Shown: positions 28,218 to 40,096, counted from the first letter of the stretch. The stretch: DNA of 64,000 bases from Leptospira yanagawae serovar Saopaulo str. Sao Paulo = ATCC 700523 (GCF_000332475.2 NZ_AOGX02000024.1:372001-436000), one strand, 5' to 3'. The notes: generated by a model from the letters alone, not told the origin. Numbers and translations are program-made.

Positions 28218-30065
28218 TCAATCCTTAGGTTCTATTTTTTTTAAACTCTGGATGTTATTGTAAATTTTTTCGGCAAGGACAGGTCCAATCCCTTGAACCC
28301 GTTCTAATTCCTCGCGTGTAGCATCTGTTACTTTTTTCTTAGAATGGAAATAACTTAGGATACTTTTCCTTCGACTTGCCCCAATATCGGGGATATCATC
28401 CAGAATAGACTTCAGTGCTTTTTTCTTACGTTGTAATCTCTGGAAAGTGACACCAAAACGATGGGCTTCATCTCGTAAATTGCGAAGGAGTCGCATCATG
28501 GGTGAATGGATGTCAAAACTATACGGGTGTTTTTCACCTGGAAAATAAATTTCTTCCCGTTTTTTGGCAAGTCCCACCATGGGGATATGTCCTAGATCCA
28601 AAGCGATGGCTGCTTCCGCTGCTCGTGAAAGTTGTGTTAGGCCCCCATCAATCACAATCAGATCAGGCAAAGGTTCAGCTTCGTTCACAAGATGGCTTAA
28701 CCTCCTTGCAATCACTTCATGGATCATACCAGGGTCATTGATTCCCTCATACCCACGCATTTTGTAATGCCTATATCCTGGTTTATATGGTTTTCCCTCC
28801 ACAAACATCACACCACTTGCCACAGGTGAACTGCCTTGGAAATGTGAGATATCATAACATTCGATGGTTCGAGGTAATGTGGGTAGGTTTAACTTCTCTT
28901 GCAATTCTTTCATGGCGACTGTTTGGTCGCGGAGTTTGGTTGCAAGGATTCGTTCTGTCAAACTGAGGTCTGCATTTTTTTCTGCTAAGCGGAGTAAGGA
29001 TTTTTTCGGACCCATCTCAGGGAATTTGAGTTTGATGGAAGTTCCAAATTTTTCTAAGATGGCTTCTAAAAAAACATCATAATTTCCTTTGGCTGAAGTT
29101 GGTAAATACACCACACTTGGCAAAATGCTTACATTTAAATAATAATCGCGTAAAAAGGATGTAAACGCTTCTTCATCGTCGGAAAACGAAAGTCCAGAAA
29201 GAGGAAATGATTTTTTTCCTTCAAGCCTTCCCCCTCTTACCTCAAGGATCACAATTTGACCTTCGTCCTCCCGTTTACTAATTCCGAGAATGTCTTCATC
29301 TCCACCATCTAAACTAACGACAGTTTGTTTCTCTCGAATTTGGTTTATCTTTTCAATTCTTTGTTTGAGAAAACCTGCCCGTTCGTATTCCATTTTGGCC
29401 GACGCAGCAATCATTGCCGATTTTAAATCAGCAACTAAACGTTCCTTTTTTCCTTCCAAAAATCGTAAAATCTCATCCACTAACTCTGCATAGGTTTCTT
29501 TTGAAACATTGCCCTGGCAGGGACCCAAACATCGTCCCATATGGAAATTGAGGCAAGGCCTTTGTGGTTTTGCCAAAGGAAGTTTTAACTTGGTTTTACG
29601 AATGGGAAAGATCCTGTGTATCAGTTCTAAAGTATCCCTTGCGGCTTTCACATCAGTAAAGGGACCAAAAAATTTATCACCATTGTCTTTCACTTTGCGT
29701 GTTAAAAAAACCATTGGGTAGTCTTCACTAGTAGAAACACATAAAAAAGGATATTTTTTATCGTCTTTTAACCTAACATTGAACTTAGGATTGTATTTTT
29801 TGATGAGAGTGGCTTCAAGAAGTAATGCTTCCTTTTCAGTCCTTGTCGCGATCCAATCTAAATCATATAACTCAACAAAAAGTGCCCGAGTTTTTCTGTC
29901 CTTTTGGTTTGGATTGAGATAAGACCTAACTCGTGATTGGAGTTTGAGTGCTTTTCCTACATAGATCACTTGCCCCATTTGGTTTTTCCAAAGATAACAC
30001 CCAGGTAAACTACCTAAATTTTTAATTTTTTCTTGGATGGTTTTGAGAACGAGTGTGTCTTTCAT
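28218..30065 (-). CDS. uvrC: Excinuclease ABC subunit C
   Basis: UvrC makes both incisions around a DNA lesion in nucleotide excision repair after loading by UvrA and UvrB. The 615-residue protein has all expected parts: N-terminal GIY-YIG nuclease (LPGCYLWKN, VIYVGKALKL), a Cys-containing linker (PCLNFHMGRCLGPC), a UVR motif (MEYERAGFLKQRIEKI), the RNase H-like 5' nuclease domain (ECYDISHFQG, VIDGGLTQL) and C-terminal helix-hairpin-helix repeats ending in VQGIGPVLAEKIYNNI. It lies 33 bases upstream of the exported three-gene block and is divergent from the chemoreceptor gene. Confidence 0.97.
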   Translation of the reverse strand: MKDTLVLKTIQEKIKNLGSLPGCYLWKNQMGQVIYVGKALKLQSRVRSYLNPNQKDRKTRALFVELYDLDWIATRTEKEALLLEATLIKKYNPKFNVRLKDDKKYPFLCVSTSEDYPMVFLTRKVKDNGDKFFGPFTDVKAARDTLELIHRIFPIRKTKLKLPLAKPQRPCLNFHMGRCLGPCQGNVSKETYAELVDEILRFLEGKKERLVADLKSAMIAASAKMEYERAGFLKQRIEKINQIREKQTVVSLDGGDEDILGISKREDEGQIVILEVRGGRLEGKKSFPLSGLSFSDDEEAFTSFLRDYYLNVSILPSVVYLPTSAKGNYDVFLEAILEKFGTSIKLKFPEMGPKKSLLRLAEKNADLSLTERILATKLRDQTVAMKELQEKLNLPTLPRTIECYDISHFQGSSPVASGVMFVEGKPYKPGYRHYKMRGYEGINDPGMIHEVIARRLSHLVNEAEPLPDLIVIDGGLTQLSRAAEAAIALDLGHIPMVGLAKKREEIYFPGEKHPYSFDIHSPMMRLLRNLRDEAHRFGVTFQRLQRKKKALKSILDDIPDIGASRRKSILSYFHSKKKVTDATREELERVQGIGPVLAEKIYNNIQSLKKIEPKD

Positions 30066-30124
30066 AAAGGGGTGGTTTTGGAATTTTACGTTTACAATTC
30101 TTAGACAATCTGTATCCCTACGGT

Positions 30125-32635
30125 ATGGACATACGGAAAATGATCAAATTTATAATTTTTGGTATTGAAGGATTTAACTATCTCATTGGATTCCCATTAT
30201 TACTATCTTACATCTATTTTTTCACACAATGGACACAAGAAGAATTTGAAATCATTCTAATTTCCACTGCCCTTATCGTCATTTTCCTACTTGTTTTTTG
30301 TGTCTCATTTTATTACGTCCGTTTTGCCCCTATCCTTCGCATTTACAATGGAACGGCAACCAGTAAGGTCAACCATAAGGCCTATTTCTGGTTGGACCAC
30401 TTGGAAAAAGTTTCGATGATTGATGTTGTCACAAGGTATAGTATCGGGTATGTTTTTGTTTTGATCGCCTTACTTGTATTCCAAAAAACAAGAAACTTTG
30501 TCCTCTTAAGTGAACTTGCGATTGGCCTTGGTATGACTTTGGCTTTTACGATTTTATTCCAATCCATTTTCATTGGGTATGTCGAAACAAAGTTTAATAC
30601 AAAAGGGATTTTGTTATCCATACGCATGGACAAAAACTCGAGGATCAATACAAGAAGGTTATCTCGCAATTTGGGATTCCAAACTGTATTATCCTTTCTC
30701 GCAGCCATATTACTTCTGTTTATCATCAATTACCGAATGAACTTCAAACAAGAGTTAGATCTTGTGAATACCTCGATGAAACAATCGGTTATGGATTCAG
30801 AATCATTGATGAGGCTCACTCTTGTTGATTTTAGGGATCGTTTGACCATATCCATATTCGCAGATAAGAAACTCAAAGACCAAATTGTGAAAAAAAATCT
30901 GAATGGAGTTCGTGCTGTTTTAAATGAAATTCAGTTACGAAGTACAAACCATGCTGTAGAAGCTTTGTTTTATTACAAACCAGAAGATGGGATATTTATC
31001 TCCACAAACGAATATGATAAATCCAAAACAGGTGGGATATTTTATATAGAAGACGGTGATTTGACTAGACAAGGGCCACTCCGCCATACAAGCATTCGTT
31101 CTCGAATTTCTGGCGATATAGTTTCCCCATACACCCTTCCCGTGTATGAAAATGACCAGTTCCAAGGGTATGTGGGAGGTTTCTTAAACATTGGAAAACT
31201 ATCTAGTTTTATTTTAGGAAACTTAAAAATTGGGACCTCTGGCAAAGTTGGATTTTTTGATGGGGATGGCTCCATCGTGTATTATTCTGACAAAAAGGAA
31301 ATTGGAAATAATGCCAAAGCCAAATTGGTATTTGATACCCCCTTCCAAACAAACGAAGCTTTAGGATTTTTAGATTCCGCAGAAGATGGCACACAAAAAC
31401 GGATTTTCTTTGTCAAAAACCCTGAGTTCAATTACATCATCTTTTGTATTTTTGAAAATGCAGAACTCTATGAAAAAACATTGATGAGCCTTTTATTGAC
31501 ACTGGGAATTTCCATTTTTATTGTCATCGTGATTGGTGTTGTTACCGTACTTGTCATCGAATCCAAACTAAAACCATTAGAACGAATCAAAGTCCGTATC
31601 AGTGAGATGGTCAAAGGCAATCTTAAATCTGACTTTTATGACCCAAGCCGAGACGAAATTGGAAGTATGGCCAATGCAATGTTTGATTTCCAAACTAAAT
31701 TACGCCAAATTGTCAACCAAACCCAAACGGTATCAAACGAACTTAAGAATACTAGTTCCGACATTTACGAATCAATGTTAACGCTTTCCGATGCGGCCCA
31801 AAACCAAGCGGCGAGCAGTGAAGAAATTTCAGCCTCTATTGAAGAAATTACAGCAGGGATTGAAAGTGTGGCCCAAAGGACAGAAACCCAATCTTTCACC
31901 TTAGCCTCACTCATGAAAAAAATGACGGAACTCAACCAAGCCGTTACAGAAATTGATAAAAAGTTTCAAGTAGCCGATACTCGTGTGGGAGAGATCACAA
32001 AAGATGCAAAAAAAGGGGAAATTTCTTTAGGGGAAATGAAACTCTCGATGGATAAAATTTACCAGTCTTCCTCAGAAATGACGAATGTGGTGGAAATCAT
32101 CCATAATATTTCCGAACAGATCAACTTACTTGCGTTAAATGCTGCGATCGAGGCGGCAAGGGCTGGTGCGAGTGGAAGAGGATTTGCTGTGGTTGCCGAT
32201 GAAATTTCAAAACTTGCTGACAAAACAGCAAAATCCATCGAAGATATCGAAGAACTCATCAAACAAAACGAAGGGGAAATTAGCCAAGGCCAAGAAAAAA
32301 TTGACCAATCGATTTCCATCTTAAGTGAAACCATAACAGGTGTAAATTCGATCAACCAAATGACAAAAGAGATTCGGTCAGTAGTACAAAAACAAATTGA
32401 AACAAACGAAGAAGTAAACGAAGGTGTCACTCAAATCCGAGAACTTTCAGAGATGATCAGAGAAGCCACCGACGAACAAAAAACCGCGATGATGGAAATC
32501 TCACGTTCGATTGCAGAGATCAATCAGCATGCCCAAACCACAGCGATATCGAGTGATGGAACCAAGTCCAATTCACAAAACATGAACCAACTCACTGAAA
32601 GTTTACGTAAAGAGATCAATTATTTCCATGTCTAA
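30125..32635 (+). CDS. Methyl-accepting chemotaxis protein with polytopic N terminus
   Basis: An 836-residue chemoreceptor. The N-terminal 205 residues hold about five hydrophobic segments, unusual for a receptor that normally has one helix before the sensor. A dCache-like extracytoplasmic sensor follows (about 210-455; includes [13 protein letters not shown] and [14 protein letters not shown]), then a membrane helix (460-482), a HAMP domain ([17 protein letters not shown]) and the signalling coiled coil. The hairpin tip is canonical: [18 protein letters not shown], then [11 protein letters not shown]. It ends in NYFHV without a recognisable CheR pentapeptide. The ligand is unknown. Its 3' end overlaps the signal peptidase homologue by 8 bases. 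Confidence 0.93.
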   Translation: MDIRKMIKFIIFGIEGFNYLIGFPLLLSYIYFFTQWTQEEFEIILISTALIVIFLLVFCVSFYYVRFAPILRIYNGTATSKVNHKAYFWLDHLEKVSMIDVVTRYSIGYVFVLIALLVFQKTRNFVLLSELAIGLGMTLAFTILFQSIFIGYVETKFNTKGILLSIRMDKNSRINTRRLSRNLGFQTVLSFLAAILLLFIINYRMNFKQELDLVNTSMKQSVMDSESLMRLTLVDFRDRLTISIFADKKLKDQIVKKNLNGVRAVLNEIQLRSTNHAVEALFYYKPEDGIFISTNEYDKSKTGGIFYIEDGDLTRQGPLRHTSIRSRISGDIVSPYTLPVYENDQFQGYVGGFLNIGKLSSFILGNLKIGTSGKVGFFDGDGSIVYYSDKKEIGNNAKAKLVFDTPFQTNEALGFLDSAEDGTQKRIFFVKNPEFNYIIFCIFENAELYEKTLMSLLLTLGISIFIVIVIGVVTVLVIESKLKPLERIKVRISEMVKGNLKSDFYDPSRDEIGSMANAMFDFQTKLRQIVNQTQTVSNELKNTSSDIYESMLTLSDAAQNQAASSEEISASIEEITAGIESVAQRTETQSFTLASLMKKMTELNQAVTEIDKKFQVADTRVGEITKDAKKGEISLGEMKLSMDKIYQSSSEMTNVVEIIHNISEQINLLALNAAIEAARAGASGRGFAVVADEISKLADKTAKSIEDIEELIKQNEGEISQGQEKIDQSISILSETITGVNSINQMTKEIRSVVQKQIETNEEVNEGVTQIRELSEMIREATDEQKTAMMEISRSIAEINQHAQTTAISSDGTKSNSQNMNQLTESLRKEINYFHV

Positions 32636-33158
32636 ACAAAAAAACAAAGTCCCTCTCAAAACAAAACTCATTGCCATCCTTTTGCCTATGGGCATCGGGT
32701 TGGTTTTTGCCCTCTTTGTGAAATACAAAATTTTGTTACCTGTCTCCATTTCCAATGGTTATATGGAACCTACCCTCAAACAAGGAGAGACAAAGTATTT
32801 TACGAAGTGGTTTCGAAAAGACAATTTAGGAATTGGAGATGTCGTGATAGCCGTTTCTCCAACAGATCCCAAATCTTATTTGATTGCAAGGATCATTGGC
32901 AAACCGGGGGACTCCATCTCAATCCAAAAACGGTTTGTCTTTCGAAATGGCACCATCCTTGACCCGGCACTTTTTCCAGAACCAAGTTCCCAAACCATTC
33001 CACTCATCCCTTCTGGAAAAACAGAACACGATGATATGAACCCTGTAACTGTCCCTGACAAAACATTTTTTTTACTTGCTGAAAACAGGGAAAATGGAGT
33101 GGATTCAAGAACTTTGGGACCGATCCAAGAATCACAAATTTTTGCGGTTTTATGGTAA
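32628..33158 (+). CDS. S26 signal peptidase homologue lacking catalytic Ser and Lys
   Basis: A 176-residue protein with one N-terminal membrane helix (about 13-31) followed by the S26 fold. Family boxes are recognisable, but key residues differ: the catalytic-serine box, normally GSMxPTL, reads GYMEPTL (Tyr45, codon TAT at 32760-32762); the catalytic-lysine box, normally IKRxxGxPGD, reads [10 protein letters not shown] (Ala87, GCA); and GDNRDNSxDSR reads [11 protein letters not shown]. Both members of the Ser/Lys dyad are gone, so peptidase activity is not expected. Binding of signal-peptide-like sequences, or a regulatory or scaffolding role, is an inference. The start overlaps the chemoreceptor gene by 8 bases, so the two are translationally coupled. 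Confidence 0.88.
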   Translation: MSKQKNKVPLKTKLIAILLPMGIGLVFALFVKYKILLPVSISNGYMEPTLKQGETKYFTKWFRKDNLGIGDVVIAVSPTDPKSYLIARIIGKPGDSISIQKRFVFRNGTILDPALFPEPSSQTIPLIPSGKTEHDDMNPVTVPDKTFFLLAENRENGVDSRTLGPIQESQIFAVLW

Positions 33159-33169
33159 CATAACAAACA

Positions 33170-34843
33170 TTAGTTGTTGATTTTAACTGGTAATCCAATT
33201 GTAAAAATGGTTTTGCCAGGTTTCGACGTAAATTGAATGGAACCTAAGTGCCGTTCTACGATCTTACGCGAGATATCCAAACCTAGTCCACTCCCTTCTC
33301 CCAACGGTTTCGTGGTAAAAAAAGGTTCAAAAATACGATTTTGAATTTCCAAAGGAATTCCTGGTCCTGAGTCCTCAACCGACACAAACACTGTATCCCC
33401 TTCTAATTTTGTTTGGATGGTAAGATTCCCTTGAAAGGACATGGCTTGTAATGCATTGTAAATCAAATTGGTCCAAAGGTGTAATAATTCTTCAGGATAC
33501 CCTTCGATAAAAGGAACATCCCCAAACTCCTTTATCAGTTTTACATTTTTTTTGAATTGGTTTTGGTAAAGGGTTAAAACCGTTTCGATATTTTCTTTTA
33601 AATTCACTTGGATGGGATTTTTCGAAATCTCAAAACGTGCAAAGTTTTTTAAGGCAAAGGTCATTTTACTCGCTCTTTCCACGGCAAGTAACATGATATG
33701 AAGGGATTGGTACACGGTGATCTCTTCAACGAGCAATCGGAGAATCCGTTCCAATCGATCTCCACAAAGTAAGTCTTGGAACAATTCGAGAACATCCAAA
33801 TCAAATCCTGCATCAATCAAGTGGAAAGCAAAGGTATCGGAGATTCCATTTGTTTGTAACCACACTTCTAATCGTTTTCTACGGTTCGTTCGATCCCGTC
33901 CGGAAATGATTTCGATCCTTGTTCTTAATATTTGGATGAGTTCTAAAAATCGTTTTTGTTTAGCGGTATCTGGTAATAATTCATTTAATTCTTTTTGGAA
34001 AATAGAAAGTTCGGATTCAAATAAAAACTCTTTTAGGTTTTCTGCAGAAGATTGGATGGCAGCAATTGGATTATTGATCTCATGAGCGATCCCTGCAACT
34101 AGTTGGCCAAGGCTTGCTAGTTTTTCGGATAACACCAATTGGTTTTGGGCTTTCTTTAAACTTGCGATTGTCATCTCCAATTCGTCATTTGATGTTTTTA
34201 ATTTTTTTGTACGTTCTTCTACCAATCGTTCCAATGATTCATTGAGTTCTTTTAGTTCATTTTCTCTAGCGATCAGTTCATCATTGATTTTGTTTTTGCG
34301 TTGGTTACTGATGGTAAGAGAGATTTGGTCACCTAACTGGCTACAAAATATAATTTCATCTTCTAACCATTCAAGTTTTTTTCTTACATGTTCAAAACAC
34401 AATGTACCAATGAGTTCTTCTCCCATTCGGATCACACCATCTAACATAGCTGTGATGCCATTGGGAATTAGGTAGGAATCGATAAATCCTTTGGTTCGCG
34501 GATCGGTATAAGGATCATTTGCATCCACAAACTTTTCATTTACGAGGTAATGGAATTCTTCTCGGAATTCATTTTCCTTGAGAATGGCGCCAGAACTGTG
34601 AATCCCCAAACTCCTTATATAGGTATCCACATTAACAAGTTCATTTTTGGAATCGTTAAAAAGCCATACTCCCACTCGTTCGATTTCCAAGCCTTCCGCA
34701 ACAGACTTCGTGATGAGCCTTGCTATGGTTTGGATATCTCCCGACCGAGCACTTGGGTGAGAAGAGACTTGGGCCAAGATATTTTGTTGGATTCTGGCAC
34801 GAGTGAGCTCTAATTTTAAGGAATCCATGGAAATCTTAGACAT
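33170..34843 (-). CDS. GAF-type sensor histidine kinase with insertion in the dimerisation domain
   Basis: A 557-residue soluble kinase. A GAF-like domain spans about 30-180 (VGVWLFNDSKNELV, GTLCFEH), followed by a coiled coil (about 185-240) and the phospho-acceptor helix LASLGQLVAGIAHEINNP with His254. The second helix of the dimerisation hairpin (ASKMTFALKNFARFE) begins only near residue 390, so about 110 residues (275-385) are inserted within the hairpin. The ATPase domain is complete: NLIYNALQAM, VEDSGPGIP, FFTTKPLGEGSGLGL. No regulator is adjacent. It converges on the signal peptidase homologue with an 11-base gap and is divergent from gap. Confidence 0.92.
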   Translation of the reverse strand: MSKISMDSLKLELTRARIQQNILAQVSSHPSARSGDIQTIARLITKSVAEGLEIERVGVWLFNDSKNELVNVDTYIRSLGIHSSGAILKENEFREEFHYLVNEKFVDANDPYTDPRTKGFIDSYLIPNGITAMLDGVIRMGEELIGTLCFEHVRKKLEWLEDEIIFCSQLGDQISLTISNQRKNKINDELIARENELKELNESLERLVEERTKKLKTSNDELEMTIASLKKAQNQLVLSEKLASLGQLVAGIAHEINNPIAAIQSSAENLKEFLFESELSIFQKELNELLPDTAKQKRFLELIQILRTRIEIISGRDRTNRRKRLEVWLQTNGISDTFAFHLIDAGFDLDVLELFQDLLCGDRLERILRLLVEEITVYQSLHIMLLAVERASKMTFALKNFARFEISKNPIQVNLKENIETVLTLYQNQFKKNVKLIKEFGDVPFIEGYPEELLHLWTNLIYNALQAMSFQGNLTIQTKLEGDTVFVSVEDSGPGIPLEIQNRIFEPFFTTKPLGEGSGLGLDISRKIVERHLGSIQFTSKPGKTIFTIGLPVKINN

Positions 34844-35010
34844 CCCAAACGCGAGAATTCATACATTCCAGACAAAGGGAATCTACGCTAATTTTTGCGA
34901 ATTTCTCCGTAAGTGGATGCTCCTTCTCCCTTTAAAATGAGTGACATAGACCCCGAACTCGAAATTCTGTTATTAAAAAATCGTTTTATCTCTAGATACG
35001 AGCCTTTTAG

Positions 35011-36027
<1,017 letters not shown>

Positions 36028-36028
36028 G

Positions 36029-37219
36029 ATGAAATTACCTCTTCTAGAAGAACAAAACCTAAAAGGAAAACGAGTTTTTGTTCGAGTGGACTTCAATGTC
36101 CCTGTGGAAAACGGAATTGCCACGGACAAAACTCGGATTGAAAAAACCCTCCCCACTTTGGAACTCCTCATCTCTAAAGGAGCCAAAATCATTTTGGGAA
36201 GCCATTTAGGCAGACCAAAAGGTGGACCGGAACCAAAGTTTTCCATGAAACCAGTGTTTGATGTCCTTGCCACACTTGTGAAAACCAAAGTCAGTTTTTC
36301 TGAATCCGTCATTGGTGCAGGTGTTGTGAAGTTATCCAATGAATTGGGTGAAGGTGAAATCCTACTTTTAGAAAACCTTCGTTTCCATAAGGAAGAAGAG
36401 GCGAATGATCCCAGTTTCTGTAAGGAACTGGCAAAACTCGCAGATGTCTATGTGAATGATGCGTTCGGGACGGCACACCGTGCACACGCTTCGACAGAAG
36501 GTGTGGCACACCTCCTCCCTGCATTTGCAGGACTTCTGATGCGAAAAGAAATTGAAGTACTCAGTGGACTCTTAGCACGGCCAGAGCGCCCTTTTGTGGC
36601 GATTGTGGGTGGGTCCAAAGTGAGTTCCAAATTTGCCATTTTAAAAAACCTACTCGAAAAGGTAGACCACCTCCTCATCGGGGGCGGTATGGCGTATACG
36701 TTCTTAAAATCAAGAGCGGTGCCAGTTGGAAAATCACTTGTGGAACCAGAATTTGAATCCCAAGCCTTCCAACTCATTGACCGAGCTGGGGTACAGGGAG
36801 TTGACCTACAAATTCCGATCGACCATATCATCGCTGACAATTTCGATCCCAATGCAAAAACGAAGTCTGTGGACAAAATGGGGATTATAGATGGTTGGAT
36901 GGGAATGGACATTGGTCCGAAGACCATCGACAACTATGTGAAGGCCATAAAAGAAGCAAAAACCATTTTATGGAATGGCCCTATGGGTGTGTTTGAAATG
37001 GATAAGTTCTCTAAGGGAACCATTGAAATTGCCAAAGCCATCAGTAAATCCAAAGCCAAAACGGTTGTGGGTGGTGGGGATTCCATCGCCGCTGTGAATA
37101 AAGCAGGAGTGGCGGACAAAATCACACATATTTCTACAGGTGGAGGTGCTTCCTTAGAATTTTTGGAAGGACGCACTCTCCCTGGTGTACAATGTTTACT
37201 CCCAAAGGAAGAAAAATAA
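36029..37219 (+). CDS. pgk: Phosphoglycerate kinase
   Basis: Transfers phosphate from 1,3-bisphosphoglycerate to ADP, the step after Gap. The 396-residue protein has the N-terminal [13 protein letters not shown], the basic-patch segment [22 protein letters not shown], the hinge [11 protein letters not shown], the nucleotide-binding WNGPMGVFE and a C-terminal [10 protein letters not shown], then [13 protein letters not shown]. All expected regions are present with normal length. It is separated from gap by 1 base and from tpiA by 1 base. Confidence 0.98.
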   Translation: MKLPLLEEQNLKGKRVFVRVDFNVPVENGIATDKTRIEKTLPTLELLISKGAKIILGSHLGRPKGGPEPKFSMKPVFDVLATLVKTKVSFSESVIGAGVVKLSNELGEGEILLLENLRFHKEEEANDPSFCKELAKLADVYVNDAFGTAHRAHASTEGVAHLLPAFAGLLMRKEIEVLSGLLARPERPFVAIVGGSKVSSKFAILKNLLEKVDHLLIGGGMAYTFLKSRAVPVGKSLVEPEFESQAFQLIDRAGVQGVDLQIPIDHIIADNFDPNAKTKSVDKMGIIDGWMGMDIGPKTIDNYVKAIKEAKTILWNGPMGVFEMDKFSKGTIEIAKAISKSKAKTVVGGGDSIAAVNKAGVADKITHISTGGGASLEFLEGRTLPGVQCLLPKEEK

Positions 37220-37220
37220 C

Positions 37221-37970
37221 ATGAGAAAGAAGATCATCGCAGGCAATTGGAAAATGAACCTCAGTTTGGCAGAAGCTAAATCAATCGCAAAAGGATTGTT
37301 AAGTGCCAGTGACTCATCTTCTTTCGAAGTTATGGTCTTTCCAAGTGCTCTCCATTTGGAAGCGGTTTCTTCCATTGCAAGTGGTTCCAAACTCATCGTT
37401 GGGGCCCAAAATGCCTACCAATCCGGGCTTACAGCAATGACTGGTGAAATTTCTCCTGTGCAACTTGCAGAACTTGGAATCAAAACCGTCCTTGTAGGAC
37501 ACTCCGAAAGGCGCCAATTCCTTGGTGAAACTTCCGAGTTTGACAATGCGAAAATCTCCTACTTTTTAAAAGCAGGACTTCGTGTTGTGTATTGTGTGGG
37601 AGAAACTTGGGCAGAACGTGAAAAAGGCCAAACTTTTTCCGTGTTAGAAGACCAAATTGGCAAAGGTTTGAAAGACATCACAAGTGACCTTTTTAAAAAT
37701 CTTGTGATCGCTTATGAACCGGTTTGGGCCATTGGGACTGGAAAAGTAGCAACACCAGTGGAAGCAGAAGAAGCACATGCTTTCATTCGGAAAACAATTG
37801 GTTCTCTTTTTGTTGGTGCGGACACTGTGGCTGAAAACATACAAATTTTGTATGGTGGCTCAGTGAAACCTGACAATATCAAAGAACTTCTCGCCAAACC
37901 GAACATTGACGGTGGCCTTGTTGGTGGAGCCAGTCAAAAATTAGATTCATTTTTAGGACTTTTAAAATAA
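37221..37970 (+). CDS. tpiA: Triosephosphate isomerase
   Basis: Interconverts dihydroxyacetone phosphate and glyceraldehyde 3-phosphate. I start it at ATG 37221, which gives the canonical [12 protein letters not shown] terminus and has AAAGGA 11 bases upstream; the frame is open 12 codons further into pgk, but those residues do not belong to the family. The 249-residue protein has the catalytic His in [13 protein letters not shown], the catalytic Glu in [12 protein letters not shown] and the phosphate-binding YGGSVKPDN and GLVGGAS. It is the third glycolytic gene of the operon. Confidence 0.98.
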   Translation: MRKKIIAGNWKMNLSLAEAKSIAKGLLSASDSSSFEVMVFPSALHLEAVSSIASGSKLIVGAQNAYQSGLTAMTGEISPVQLAELGIKTVLVGHSERRQFLGETSEFDNAKISYFLKAGLRVVYCVGETWAEREKGQTFSVLEDQIGKGLKDITSDLFKNLVIAYEPVWAIGTGKVATPVEAEEAHAFIRKTIGSLFVGADTVAENIQILYGGSVKPDNIKELLAKPNIDGGLVGGASQKLDSFLGLLK

Positions 37971-37979
37971 GGAAACTTT

Positions 37980-38312
37980 ATGGGATTTTTTGCAGGAACC
38001 ATTCTCACTCTATTTGTTCTACTCTCTCTTTTTCTCATCCTTCTTGTGATGATCCAAACGGGGAAAGGTGGTAGTGCAGGTATGCTCGGCGGATCTACCG
38101 CTAGCCAATCCGTGTTTGGTGCATCAACAGCAGATGTAATGACAAAAACAACTCGAGTCGCAGCGATACTATTCATTGTTTTATCACTTGCTCTCTCTTT
38201 TGTTTTTGCTAAGAAAGATGAAGTATTAGTTCCAGATTTGGAACCAAGTTTGGAAGCTCCGGTAGAAACTGATGGAACCACTCCCGAAGTACCGGCACCT
38301 AGCGCTCCTTAG
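37980..38312 (+). CDS. secG: Protein-export translocase subunit SecG
   Basis: SecG is the small auxiliary subunit of the SecYEG channel. The 110-residue protein has two hydrophobic helices (about 3-24 and 57-77) around the signature [11 protein letters not shown], then an acidic Pro-rich tail. A GGAAAC sequence precedes the ATG. The tpiA-secG order is common in bacteria. The last 41 bases overlap the next gene in another frame. Confidence 0.95.
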   Translation: MGFFAGTILTLFVLLSLFLILLVMIQTGKGGSAGMLGGSTASQSVFGASTADVMTKTTRVAAILFIVLSLALSFVFAKKDEVLVPDLEPSLEAPVETDGTTPEVPAPSAP

Positions 38313-38940
38313 TCTTCTTTTATTCAGTGTTAGTCTCTATTCAGAGACTGACATTACCGAAAAAGAAAATCGATTAGACAAGGAAATCCTTAGCCTTTAC
38401 CGAGAGATCGCGAAGGCCAGGGAACTTTTGTCATATGAACAGGTTTCTTCTTTACCCGCGAATACAACGGTCCAATTCATTGGCACTTATCCTAACCGTA
38501 CGGGGATACGAATTCGAAAATTCAAAGTAGATCCAGACCCACAAAACAAAAATCGAATCAAACACTCAGAAGAAAAATCAATTTTATTAGAATTCAACGG
38601 ATCAGTTTTGTCCAAAGTGGAAATTTTAATCACAACCGAAGACACTGAGATTGAACAAAAAACAAAAACGAAAATTACAGACACAACTCCACTTGATGAT
38701 TCCGTTAATGATATGATGATTTATTTTTCGGGGATTGATGGGACAGATAGTTTTCCCCTCTCTTCCCTCCGGAATGATTCTGTAAAACAAGAAAGGAACG
38801 ATTTCAAAAAAGATTTTTATATCAAATTTTTATTGGACTTTCATAGCCAACTGACATCTATCACTGCCCTTCAAAAATCAAATGGTAACCAAAACCAAAA
38901 GAAAATGTTCAAACAACTGAACCAATCATTAGGGTATTAA
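38272..38940 (+). CDS. Exported protein of unknown function
   Basis: A 222-residue protein with a good signal peptide from the ATG at 38272 ([16 protein letters not shown], cleavage before ETD). That start lies 41 bases inside secG; no later start would keep the signal. The mature part has a helical segment ([17 protein letters not shown]), a beta-rich middle ([32 protein letters not shown]) and a Lys/Gln-rich C terminus. I recognise no family. The histidine kinase follows after 1 base. Its position between an export subunit and a signalling pair could mean that it feeds the sensor, but that is a guess. Confidence 0.75.
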   Translation: MEPLPKYRHLALLSLLLFSVSLYSETDITEKENRLDKEILSLYREIAKARELLSYEQVSSLPANTTVQFIGTYPNRTGIRIRKFKVDPDPQNKNRIKHSEEKSILLEFNGSVLSKVEILITTEDTEIEQKTKTKITDTTPLDDSVNDMMIYFSGIDGTDSFPLSSLRNDSVKQERNDFKKDFYIKFLLDFHSQLTSITALQKSNGNQNQKKMFKQLNQSLGY

Positions 38941-38941
38941 T

Positions 38942-40096
38942 TTGTCAGATTTGATGAACCAAGGTGATTCCCATTCGATTGACAATATCGAAAAAGTTGC
39001 AGAAAAAGCAAGGGAACTCGAAGCCATTTATGATGTTGTCCAAGATCCACTTGTTCTCATTGATTCCGATTTTAATATCCAAAGGGCAAATTTAGCAACC
39101 ATCCTATTTGCCAAAAACAATAAATACGACGAACTTCTCGATAGGAAATGTTATGAGGTTTTATACCAACGAACAGACATTTGTCCTTATTGCCCCAAAA
39201 TCAATGTAAAGTCAAAAGAAAAAAACCAAACAAATTCTACTCCAATTACTCGGGAAATTTTTTTCCGTTCTGAAGATAAAAAACAAACCCTACTCTTGGA
39301 ATTTTACCCATACCCAAAACAAGAAGATTTGTTTTGGATGGTGGAAAAAATCTCTGACGTTACAAAACAAAGAGAAAAAGAAGAAGAATCCTTTAGAATG
39401 CGTAACCTTGCATCTCTTGGTATCTTAATTTCTGGTATTGCCCATGAATTGAATAACCCATTAACGGGGATTAGCTTAACGTTACAAAACTTAAAAGCCA
39501 ACTGGCAAAACCAACCTCCTGAACAAATTGAAAAACGTTTGGATATGATACGAAATGATATTTCACGAGCAGCAATCATCGTTTCCGATATCATTTCGTT
39601 TGCCAAAACTGATAAAGTAAAAGTCACACTTGGTGACATCGTTGAAACCATCAATCGTGCAAAGGATACTGTGATTCGATTGTATCCTCACTTAAGTAAA
39701 AATATCAATTGGCGGATCACTTGTGACCACGAATACCAATTTCCTTTCCATCCCGGGAAAATGGAACGTCTCTTTATGAATTTATTTCGAAATTCGTTAC
39801 AAGCCTTTGACTACAGACCCGGTGAAATCAATATTGAAATTCGTAAAACAAAAAATTGGCTTCATATCATCATTGAAGACAATGCTGGTGGAATCCCGGA
39901 TGCCATCATCCAAAAGATATTTGATCCCTTTTTTACAAGCAACAAATCTGGAACAGGAACAGGTCTTGGTTTGTCCATTTGCCATTCCATTGTTAAAGAA
40001 CACGATGGTAATATTTCAGTTAAATCAGTAGAACAAAAAACTAGATTCACTATTTCTTTTCCGCTCACTAATGATATCACGGAGCCAAACACATGA
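38942..40096 (+). CDS. PAS sensor histidine kinase with cysteine motif
   Basis: A 384-residue soluble kinase. The N-terminal PAS domain (about 25-140) contains Cys70, Cys81 and Cys84 in [16 protein letters not shown], a pattern seen in PAS domains that could bind metal or sense redox. The phospho-acceptor helix is [18 protein letters not shown] (His168). The ATPase domain has [34 protein letters not shown] and ends soon after. The start is TTG 1 base after the upstream stop; an ATG 12 bases later is an alternative. The stop overlaps the regulator start as ATGA, so kinase and regulator are translationally coupled and are presumably a cognate pair. Confidence 0.93.
   Translation: MSDLMNQGDSHSIDNIEKVAEKARELEAIYDVVQDPLVLIDSDFNIQRANLATILFAKNNKYDELLDRKCYEVLYQRTDICPYCPKINVKSKEKNQTNSTPITREIFFRSEDKKQTLLLEFYPYPKQEDLFWMVEKISDVTKQREKEEESFRMRNLASLGILISGIAHELNNPLTGISLTLQNLKANWQNQPPEQIEKRLDMIRNDISRAAIIVSDIISFAKTDKVKVTLGDIVETINRAKDTVIRLYPHLSKNINWRITCDHEYQFPFHPGKMERLFMNLFRNSLQAFDYRPGEINIEIRKTKNWLHIIIEDNAGGIPDAIIQKIFDPFFTSNKSGTGTGLGLSICHSIVKEHDGNISVKSVEQKTRFTISFPLTNDITEPNT

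Noticed and set aside
36448..36933. A 161-codon open frame antisense to pgk
   Set aside because: It overlaps a complete phosphoglycerate kinase gene and shows no family features.
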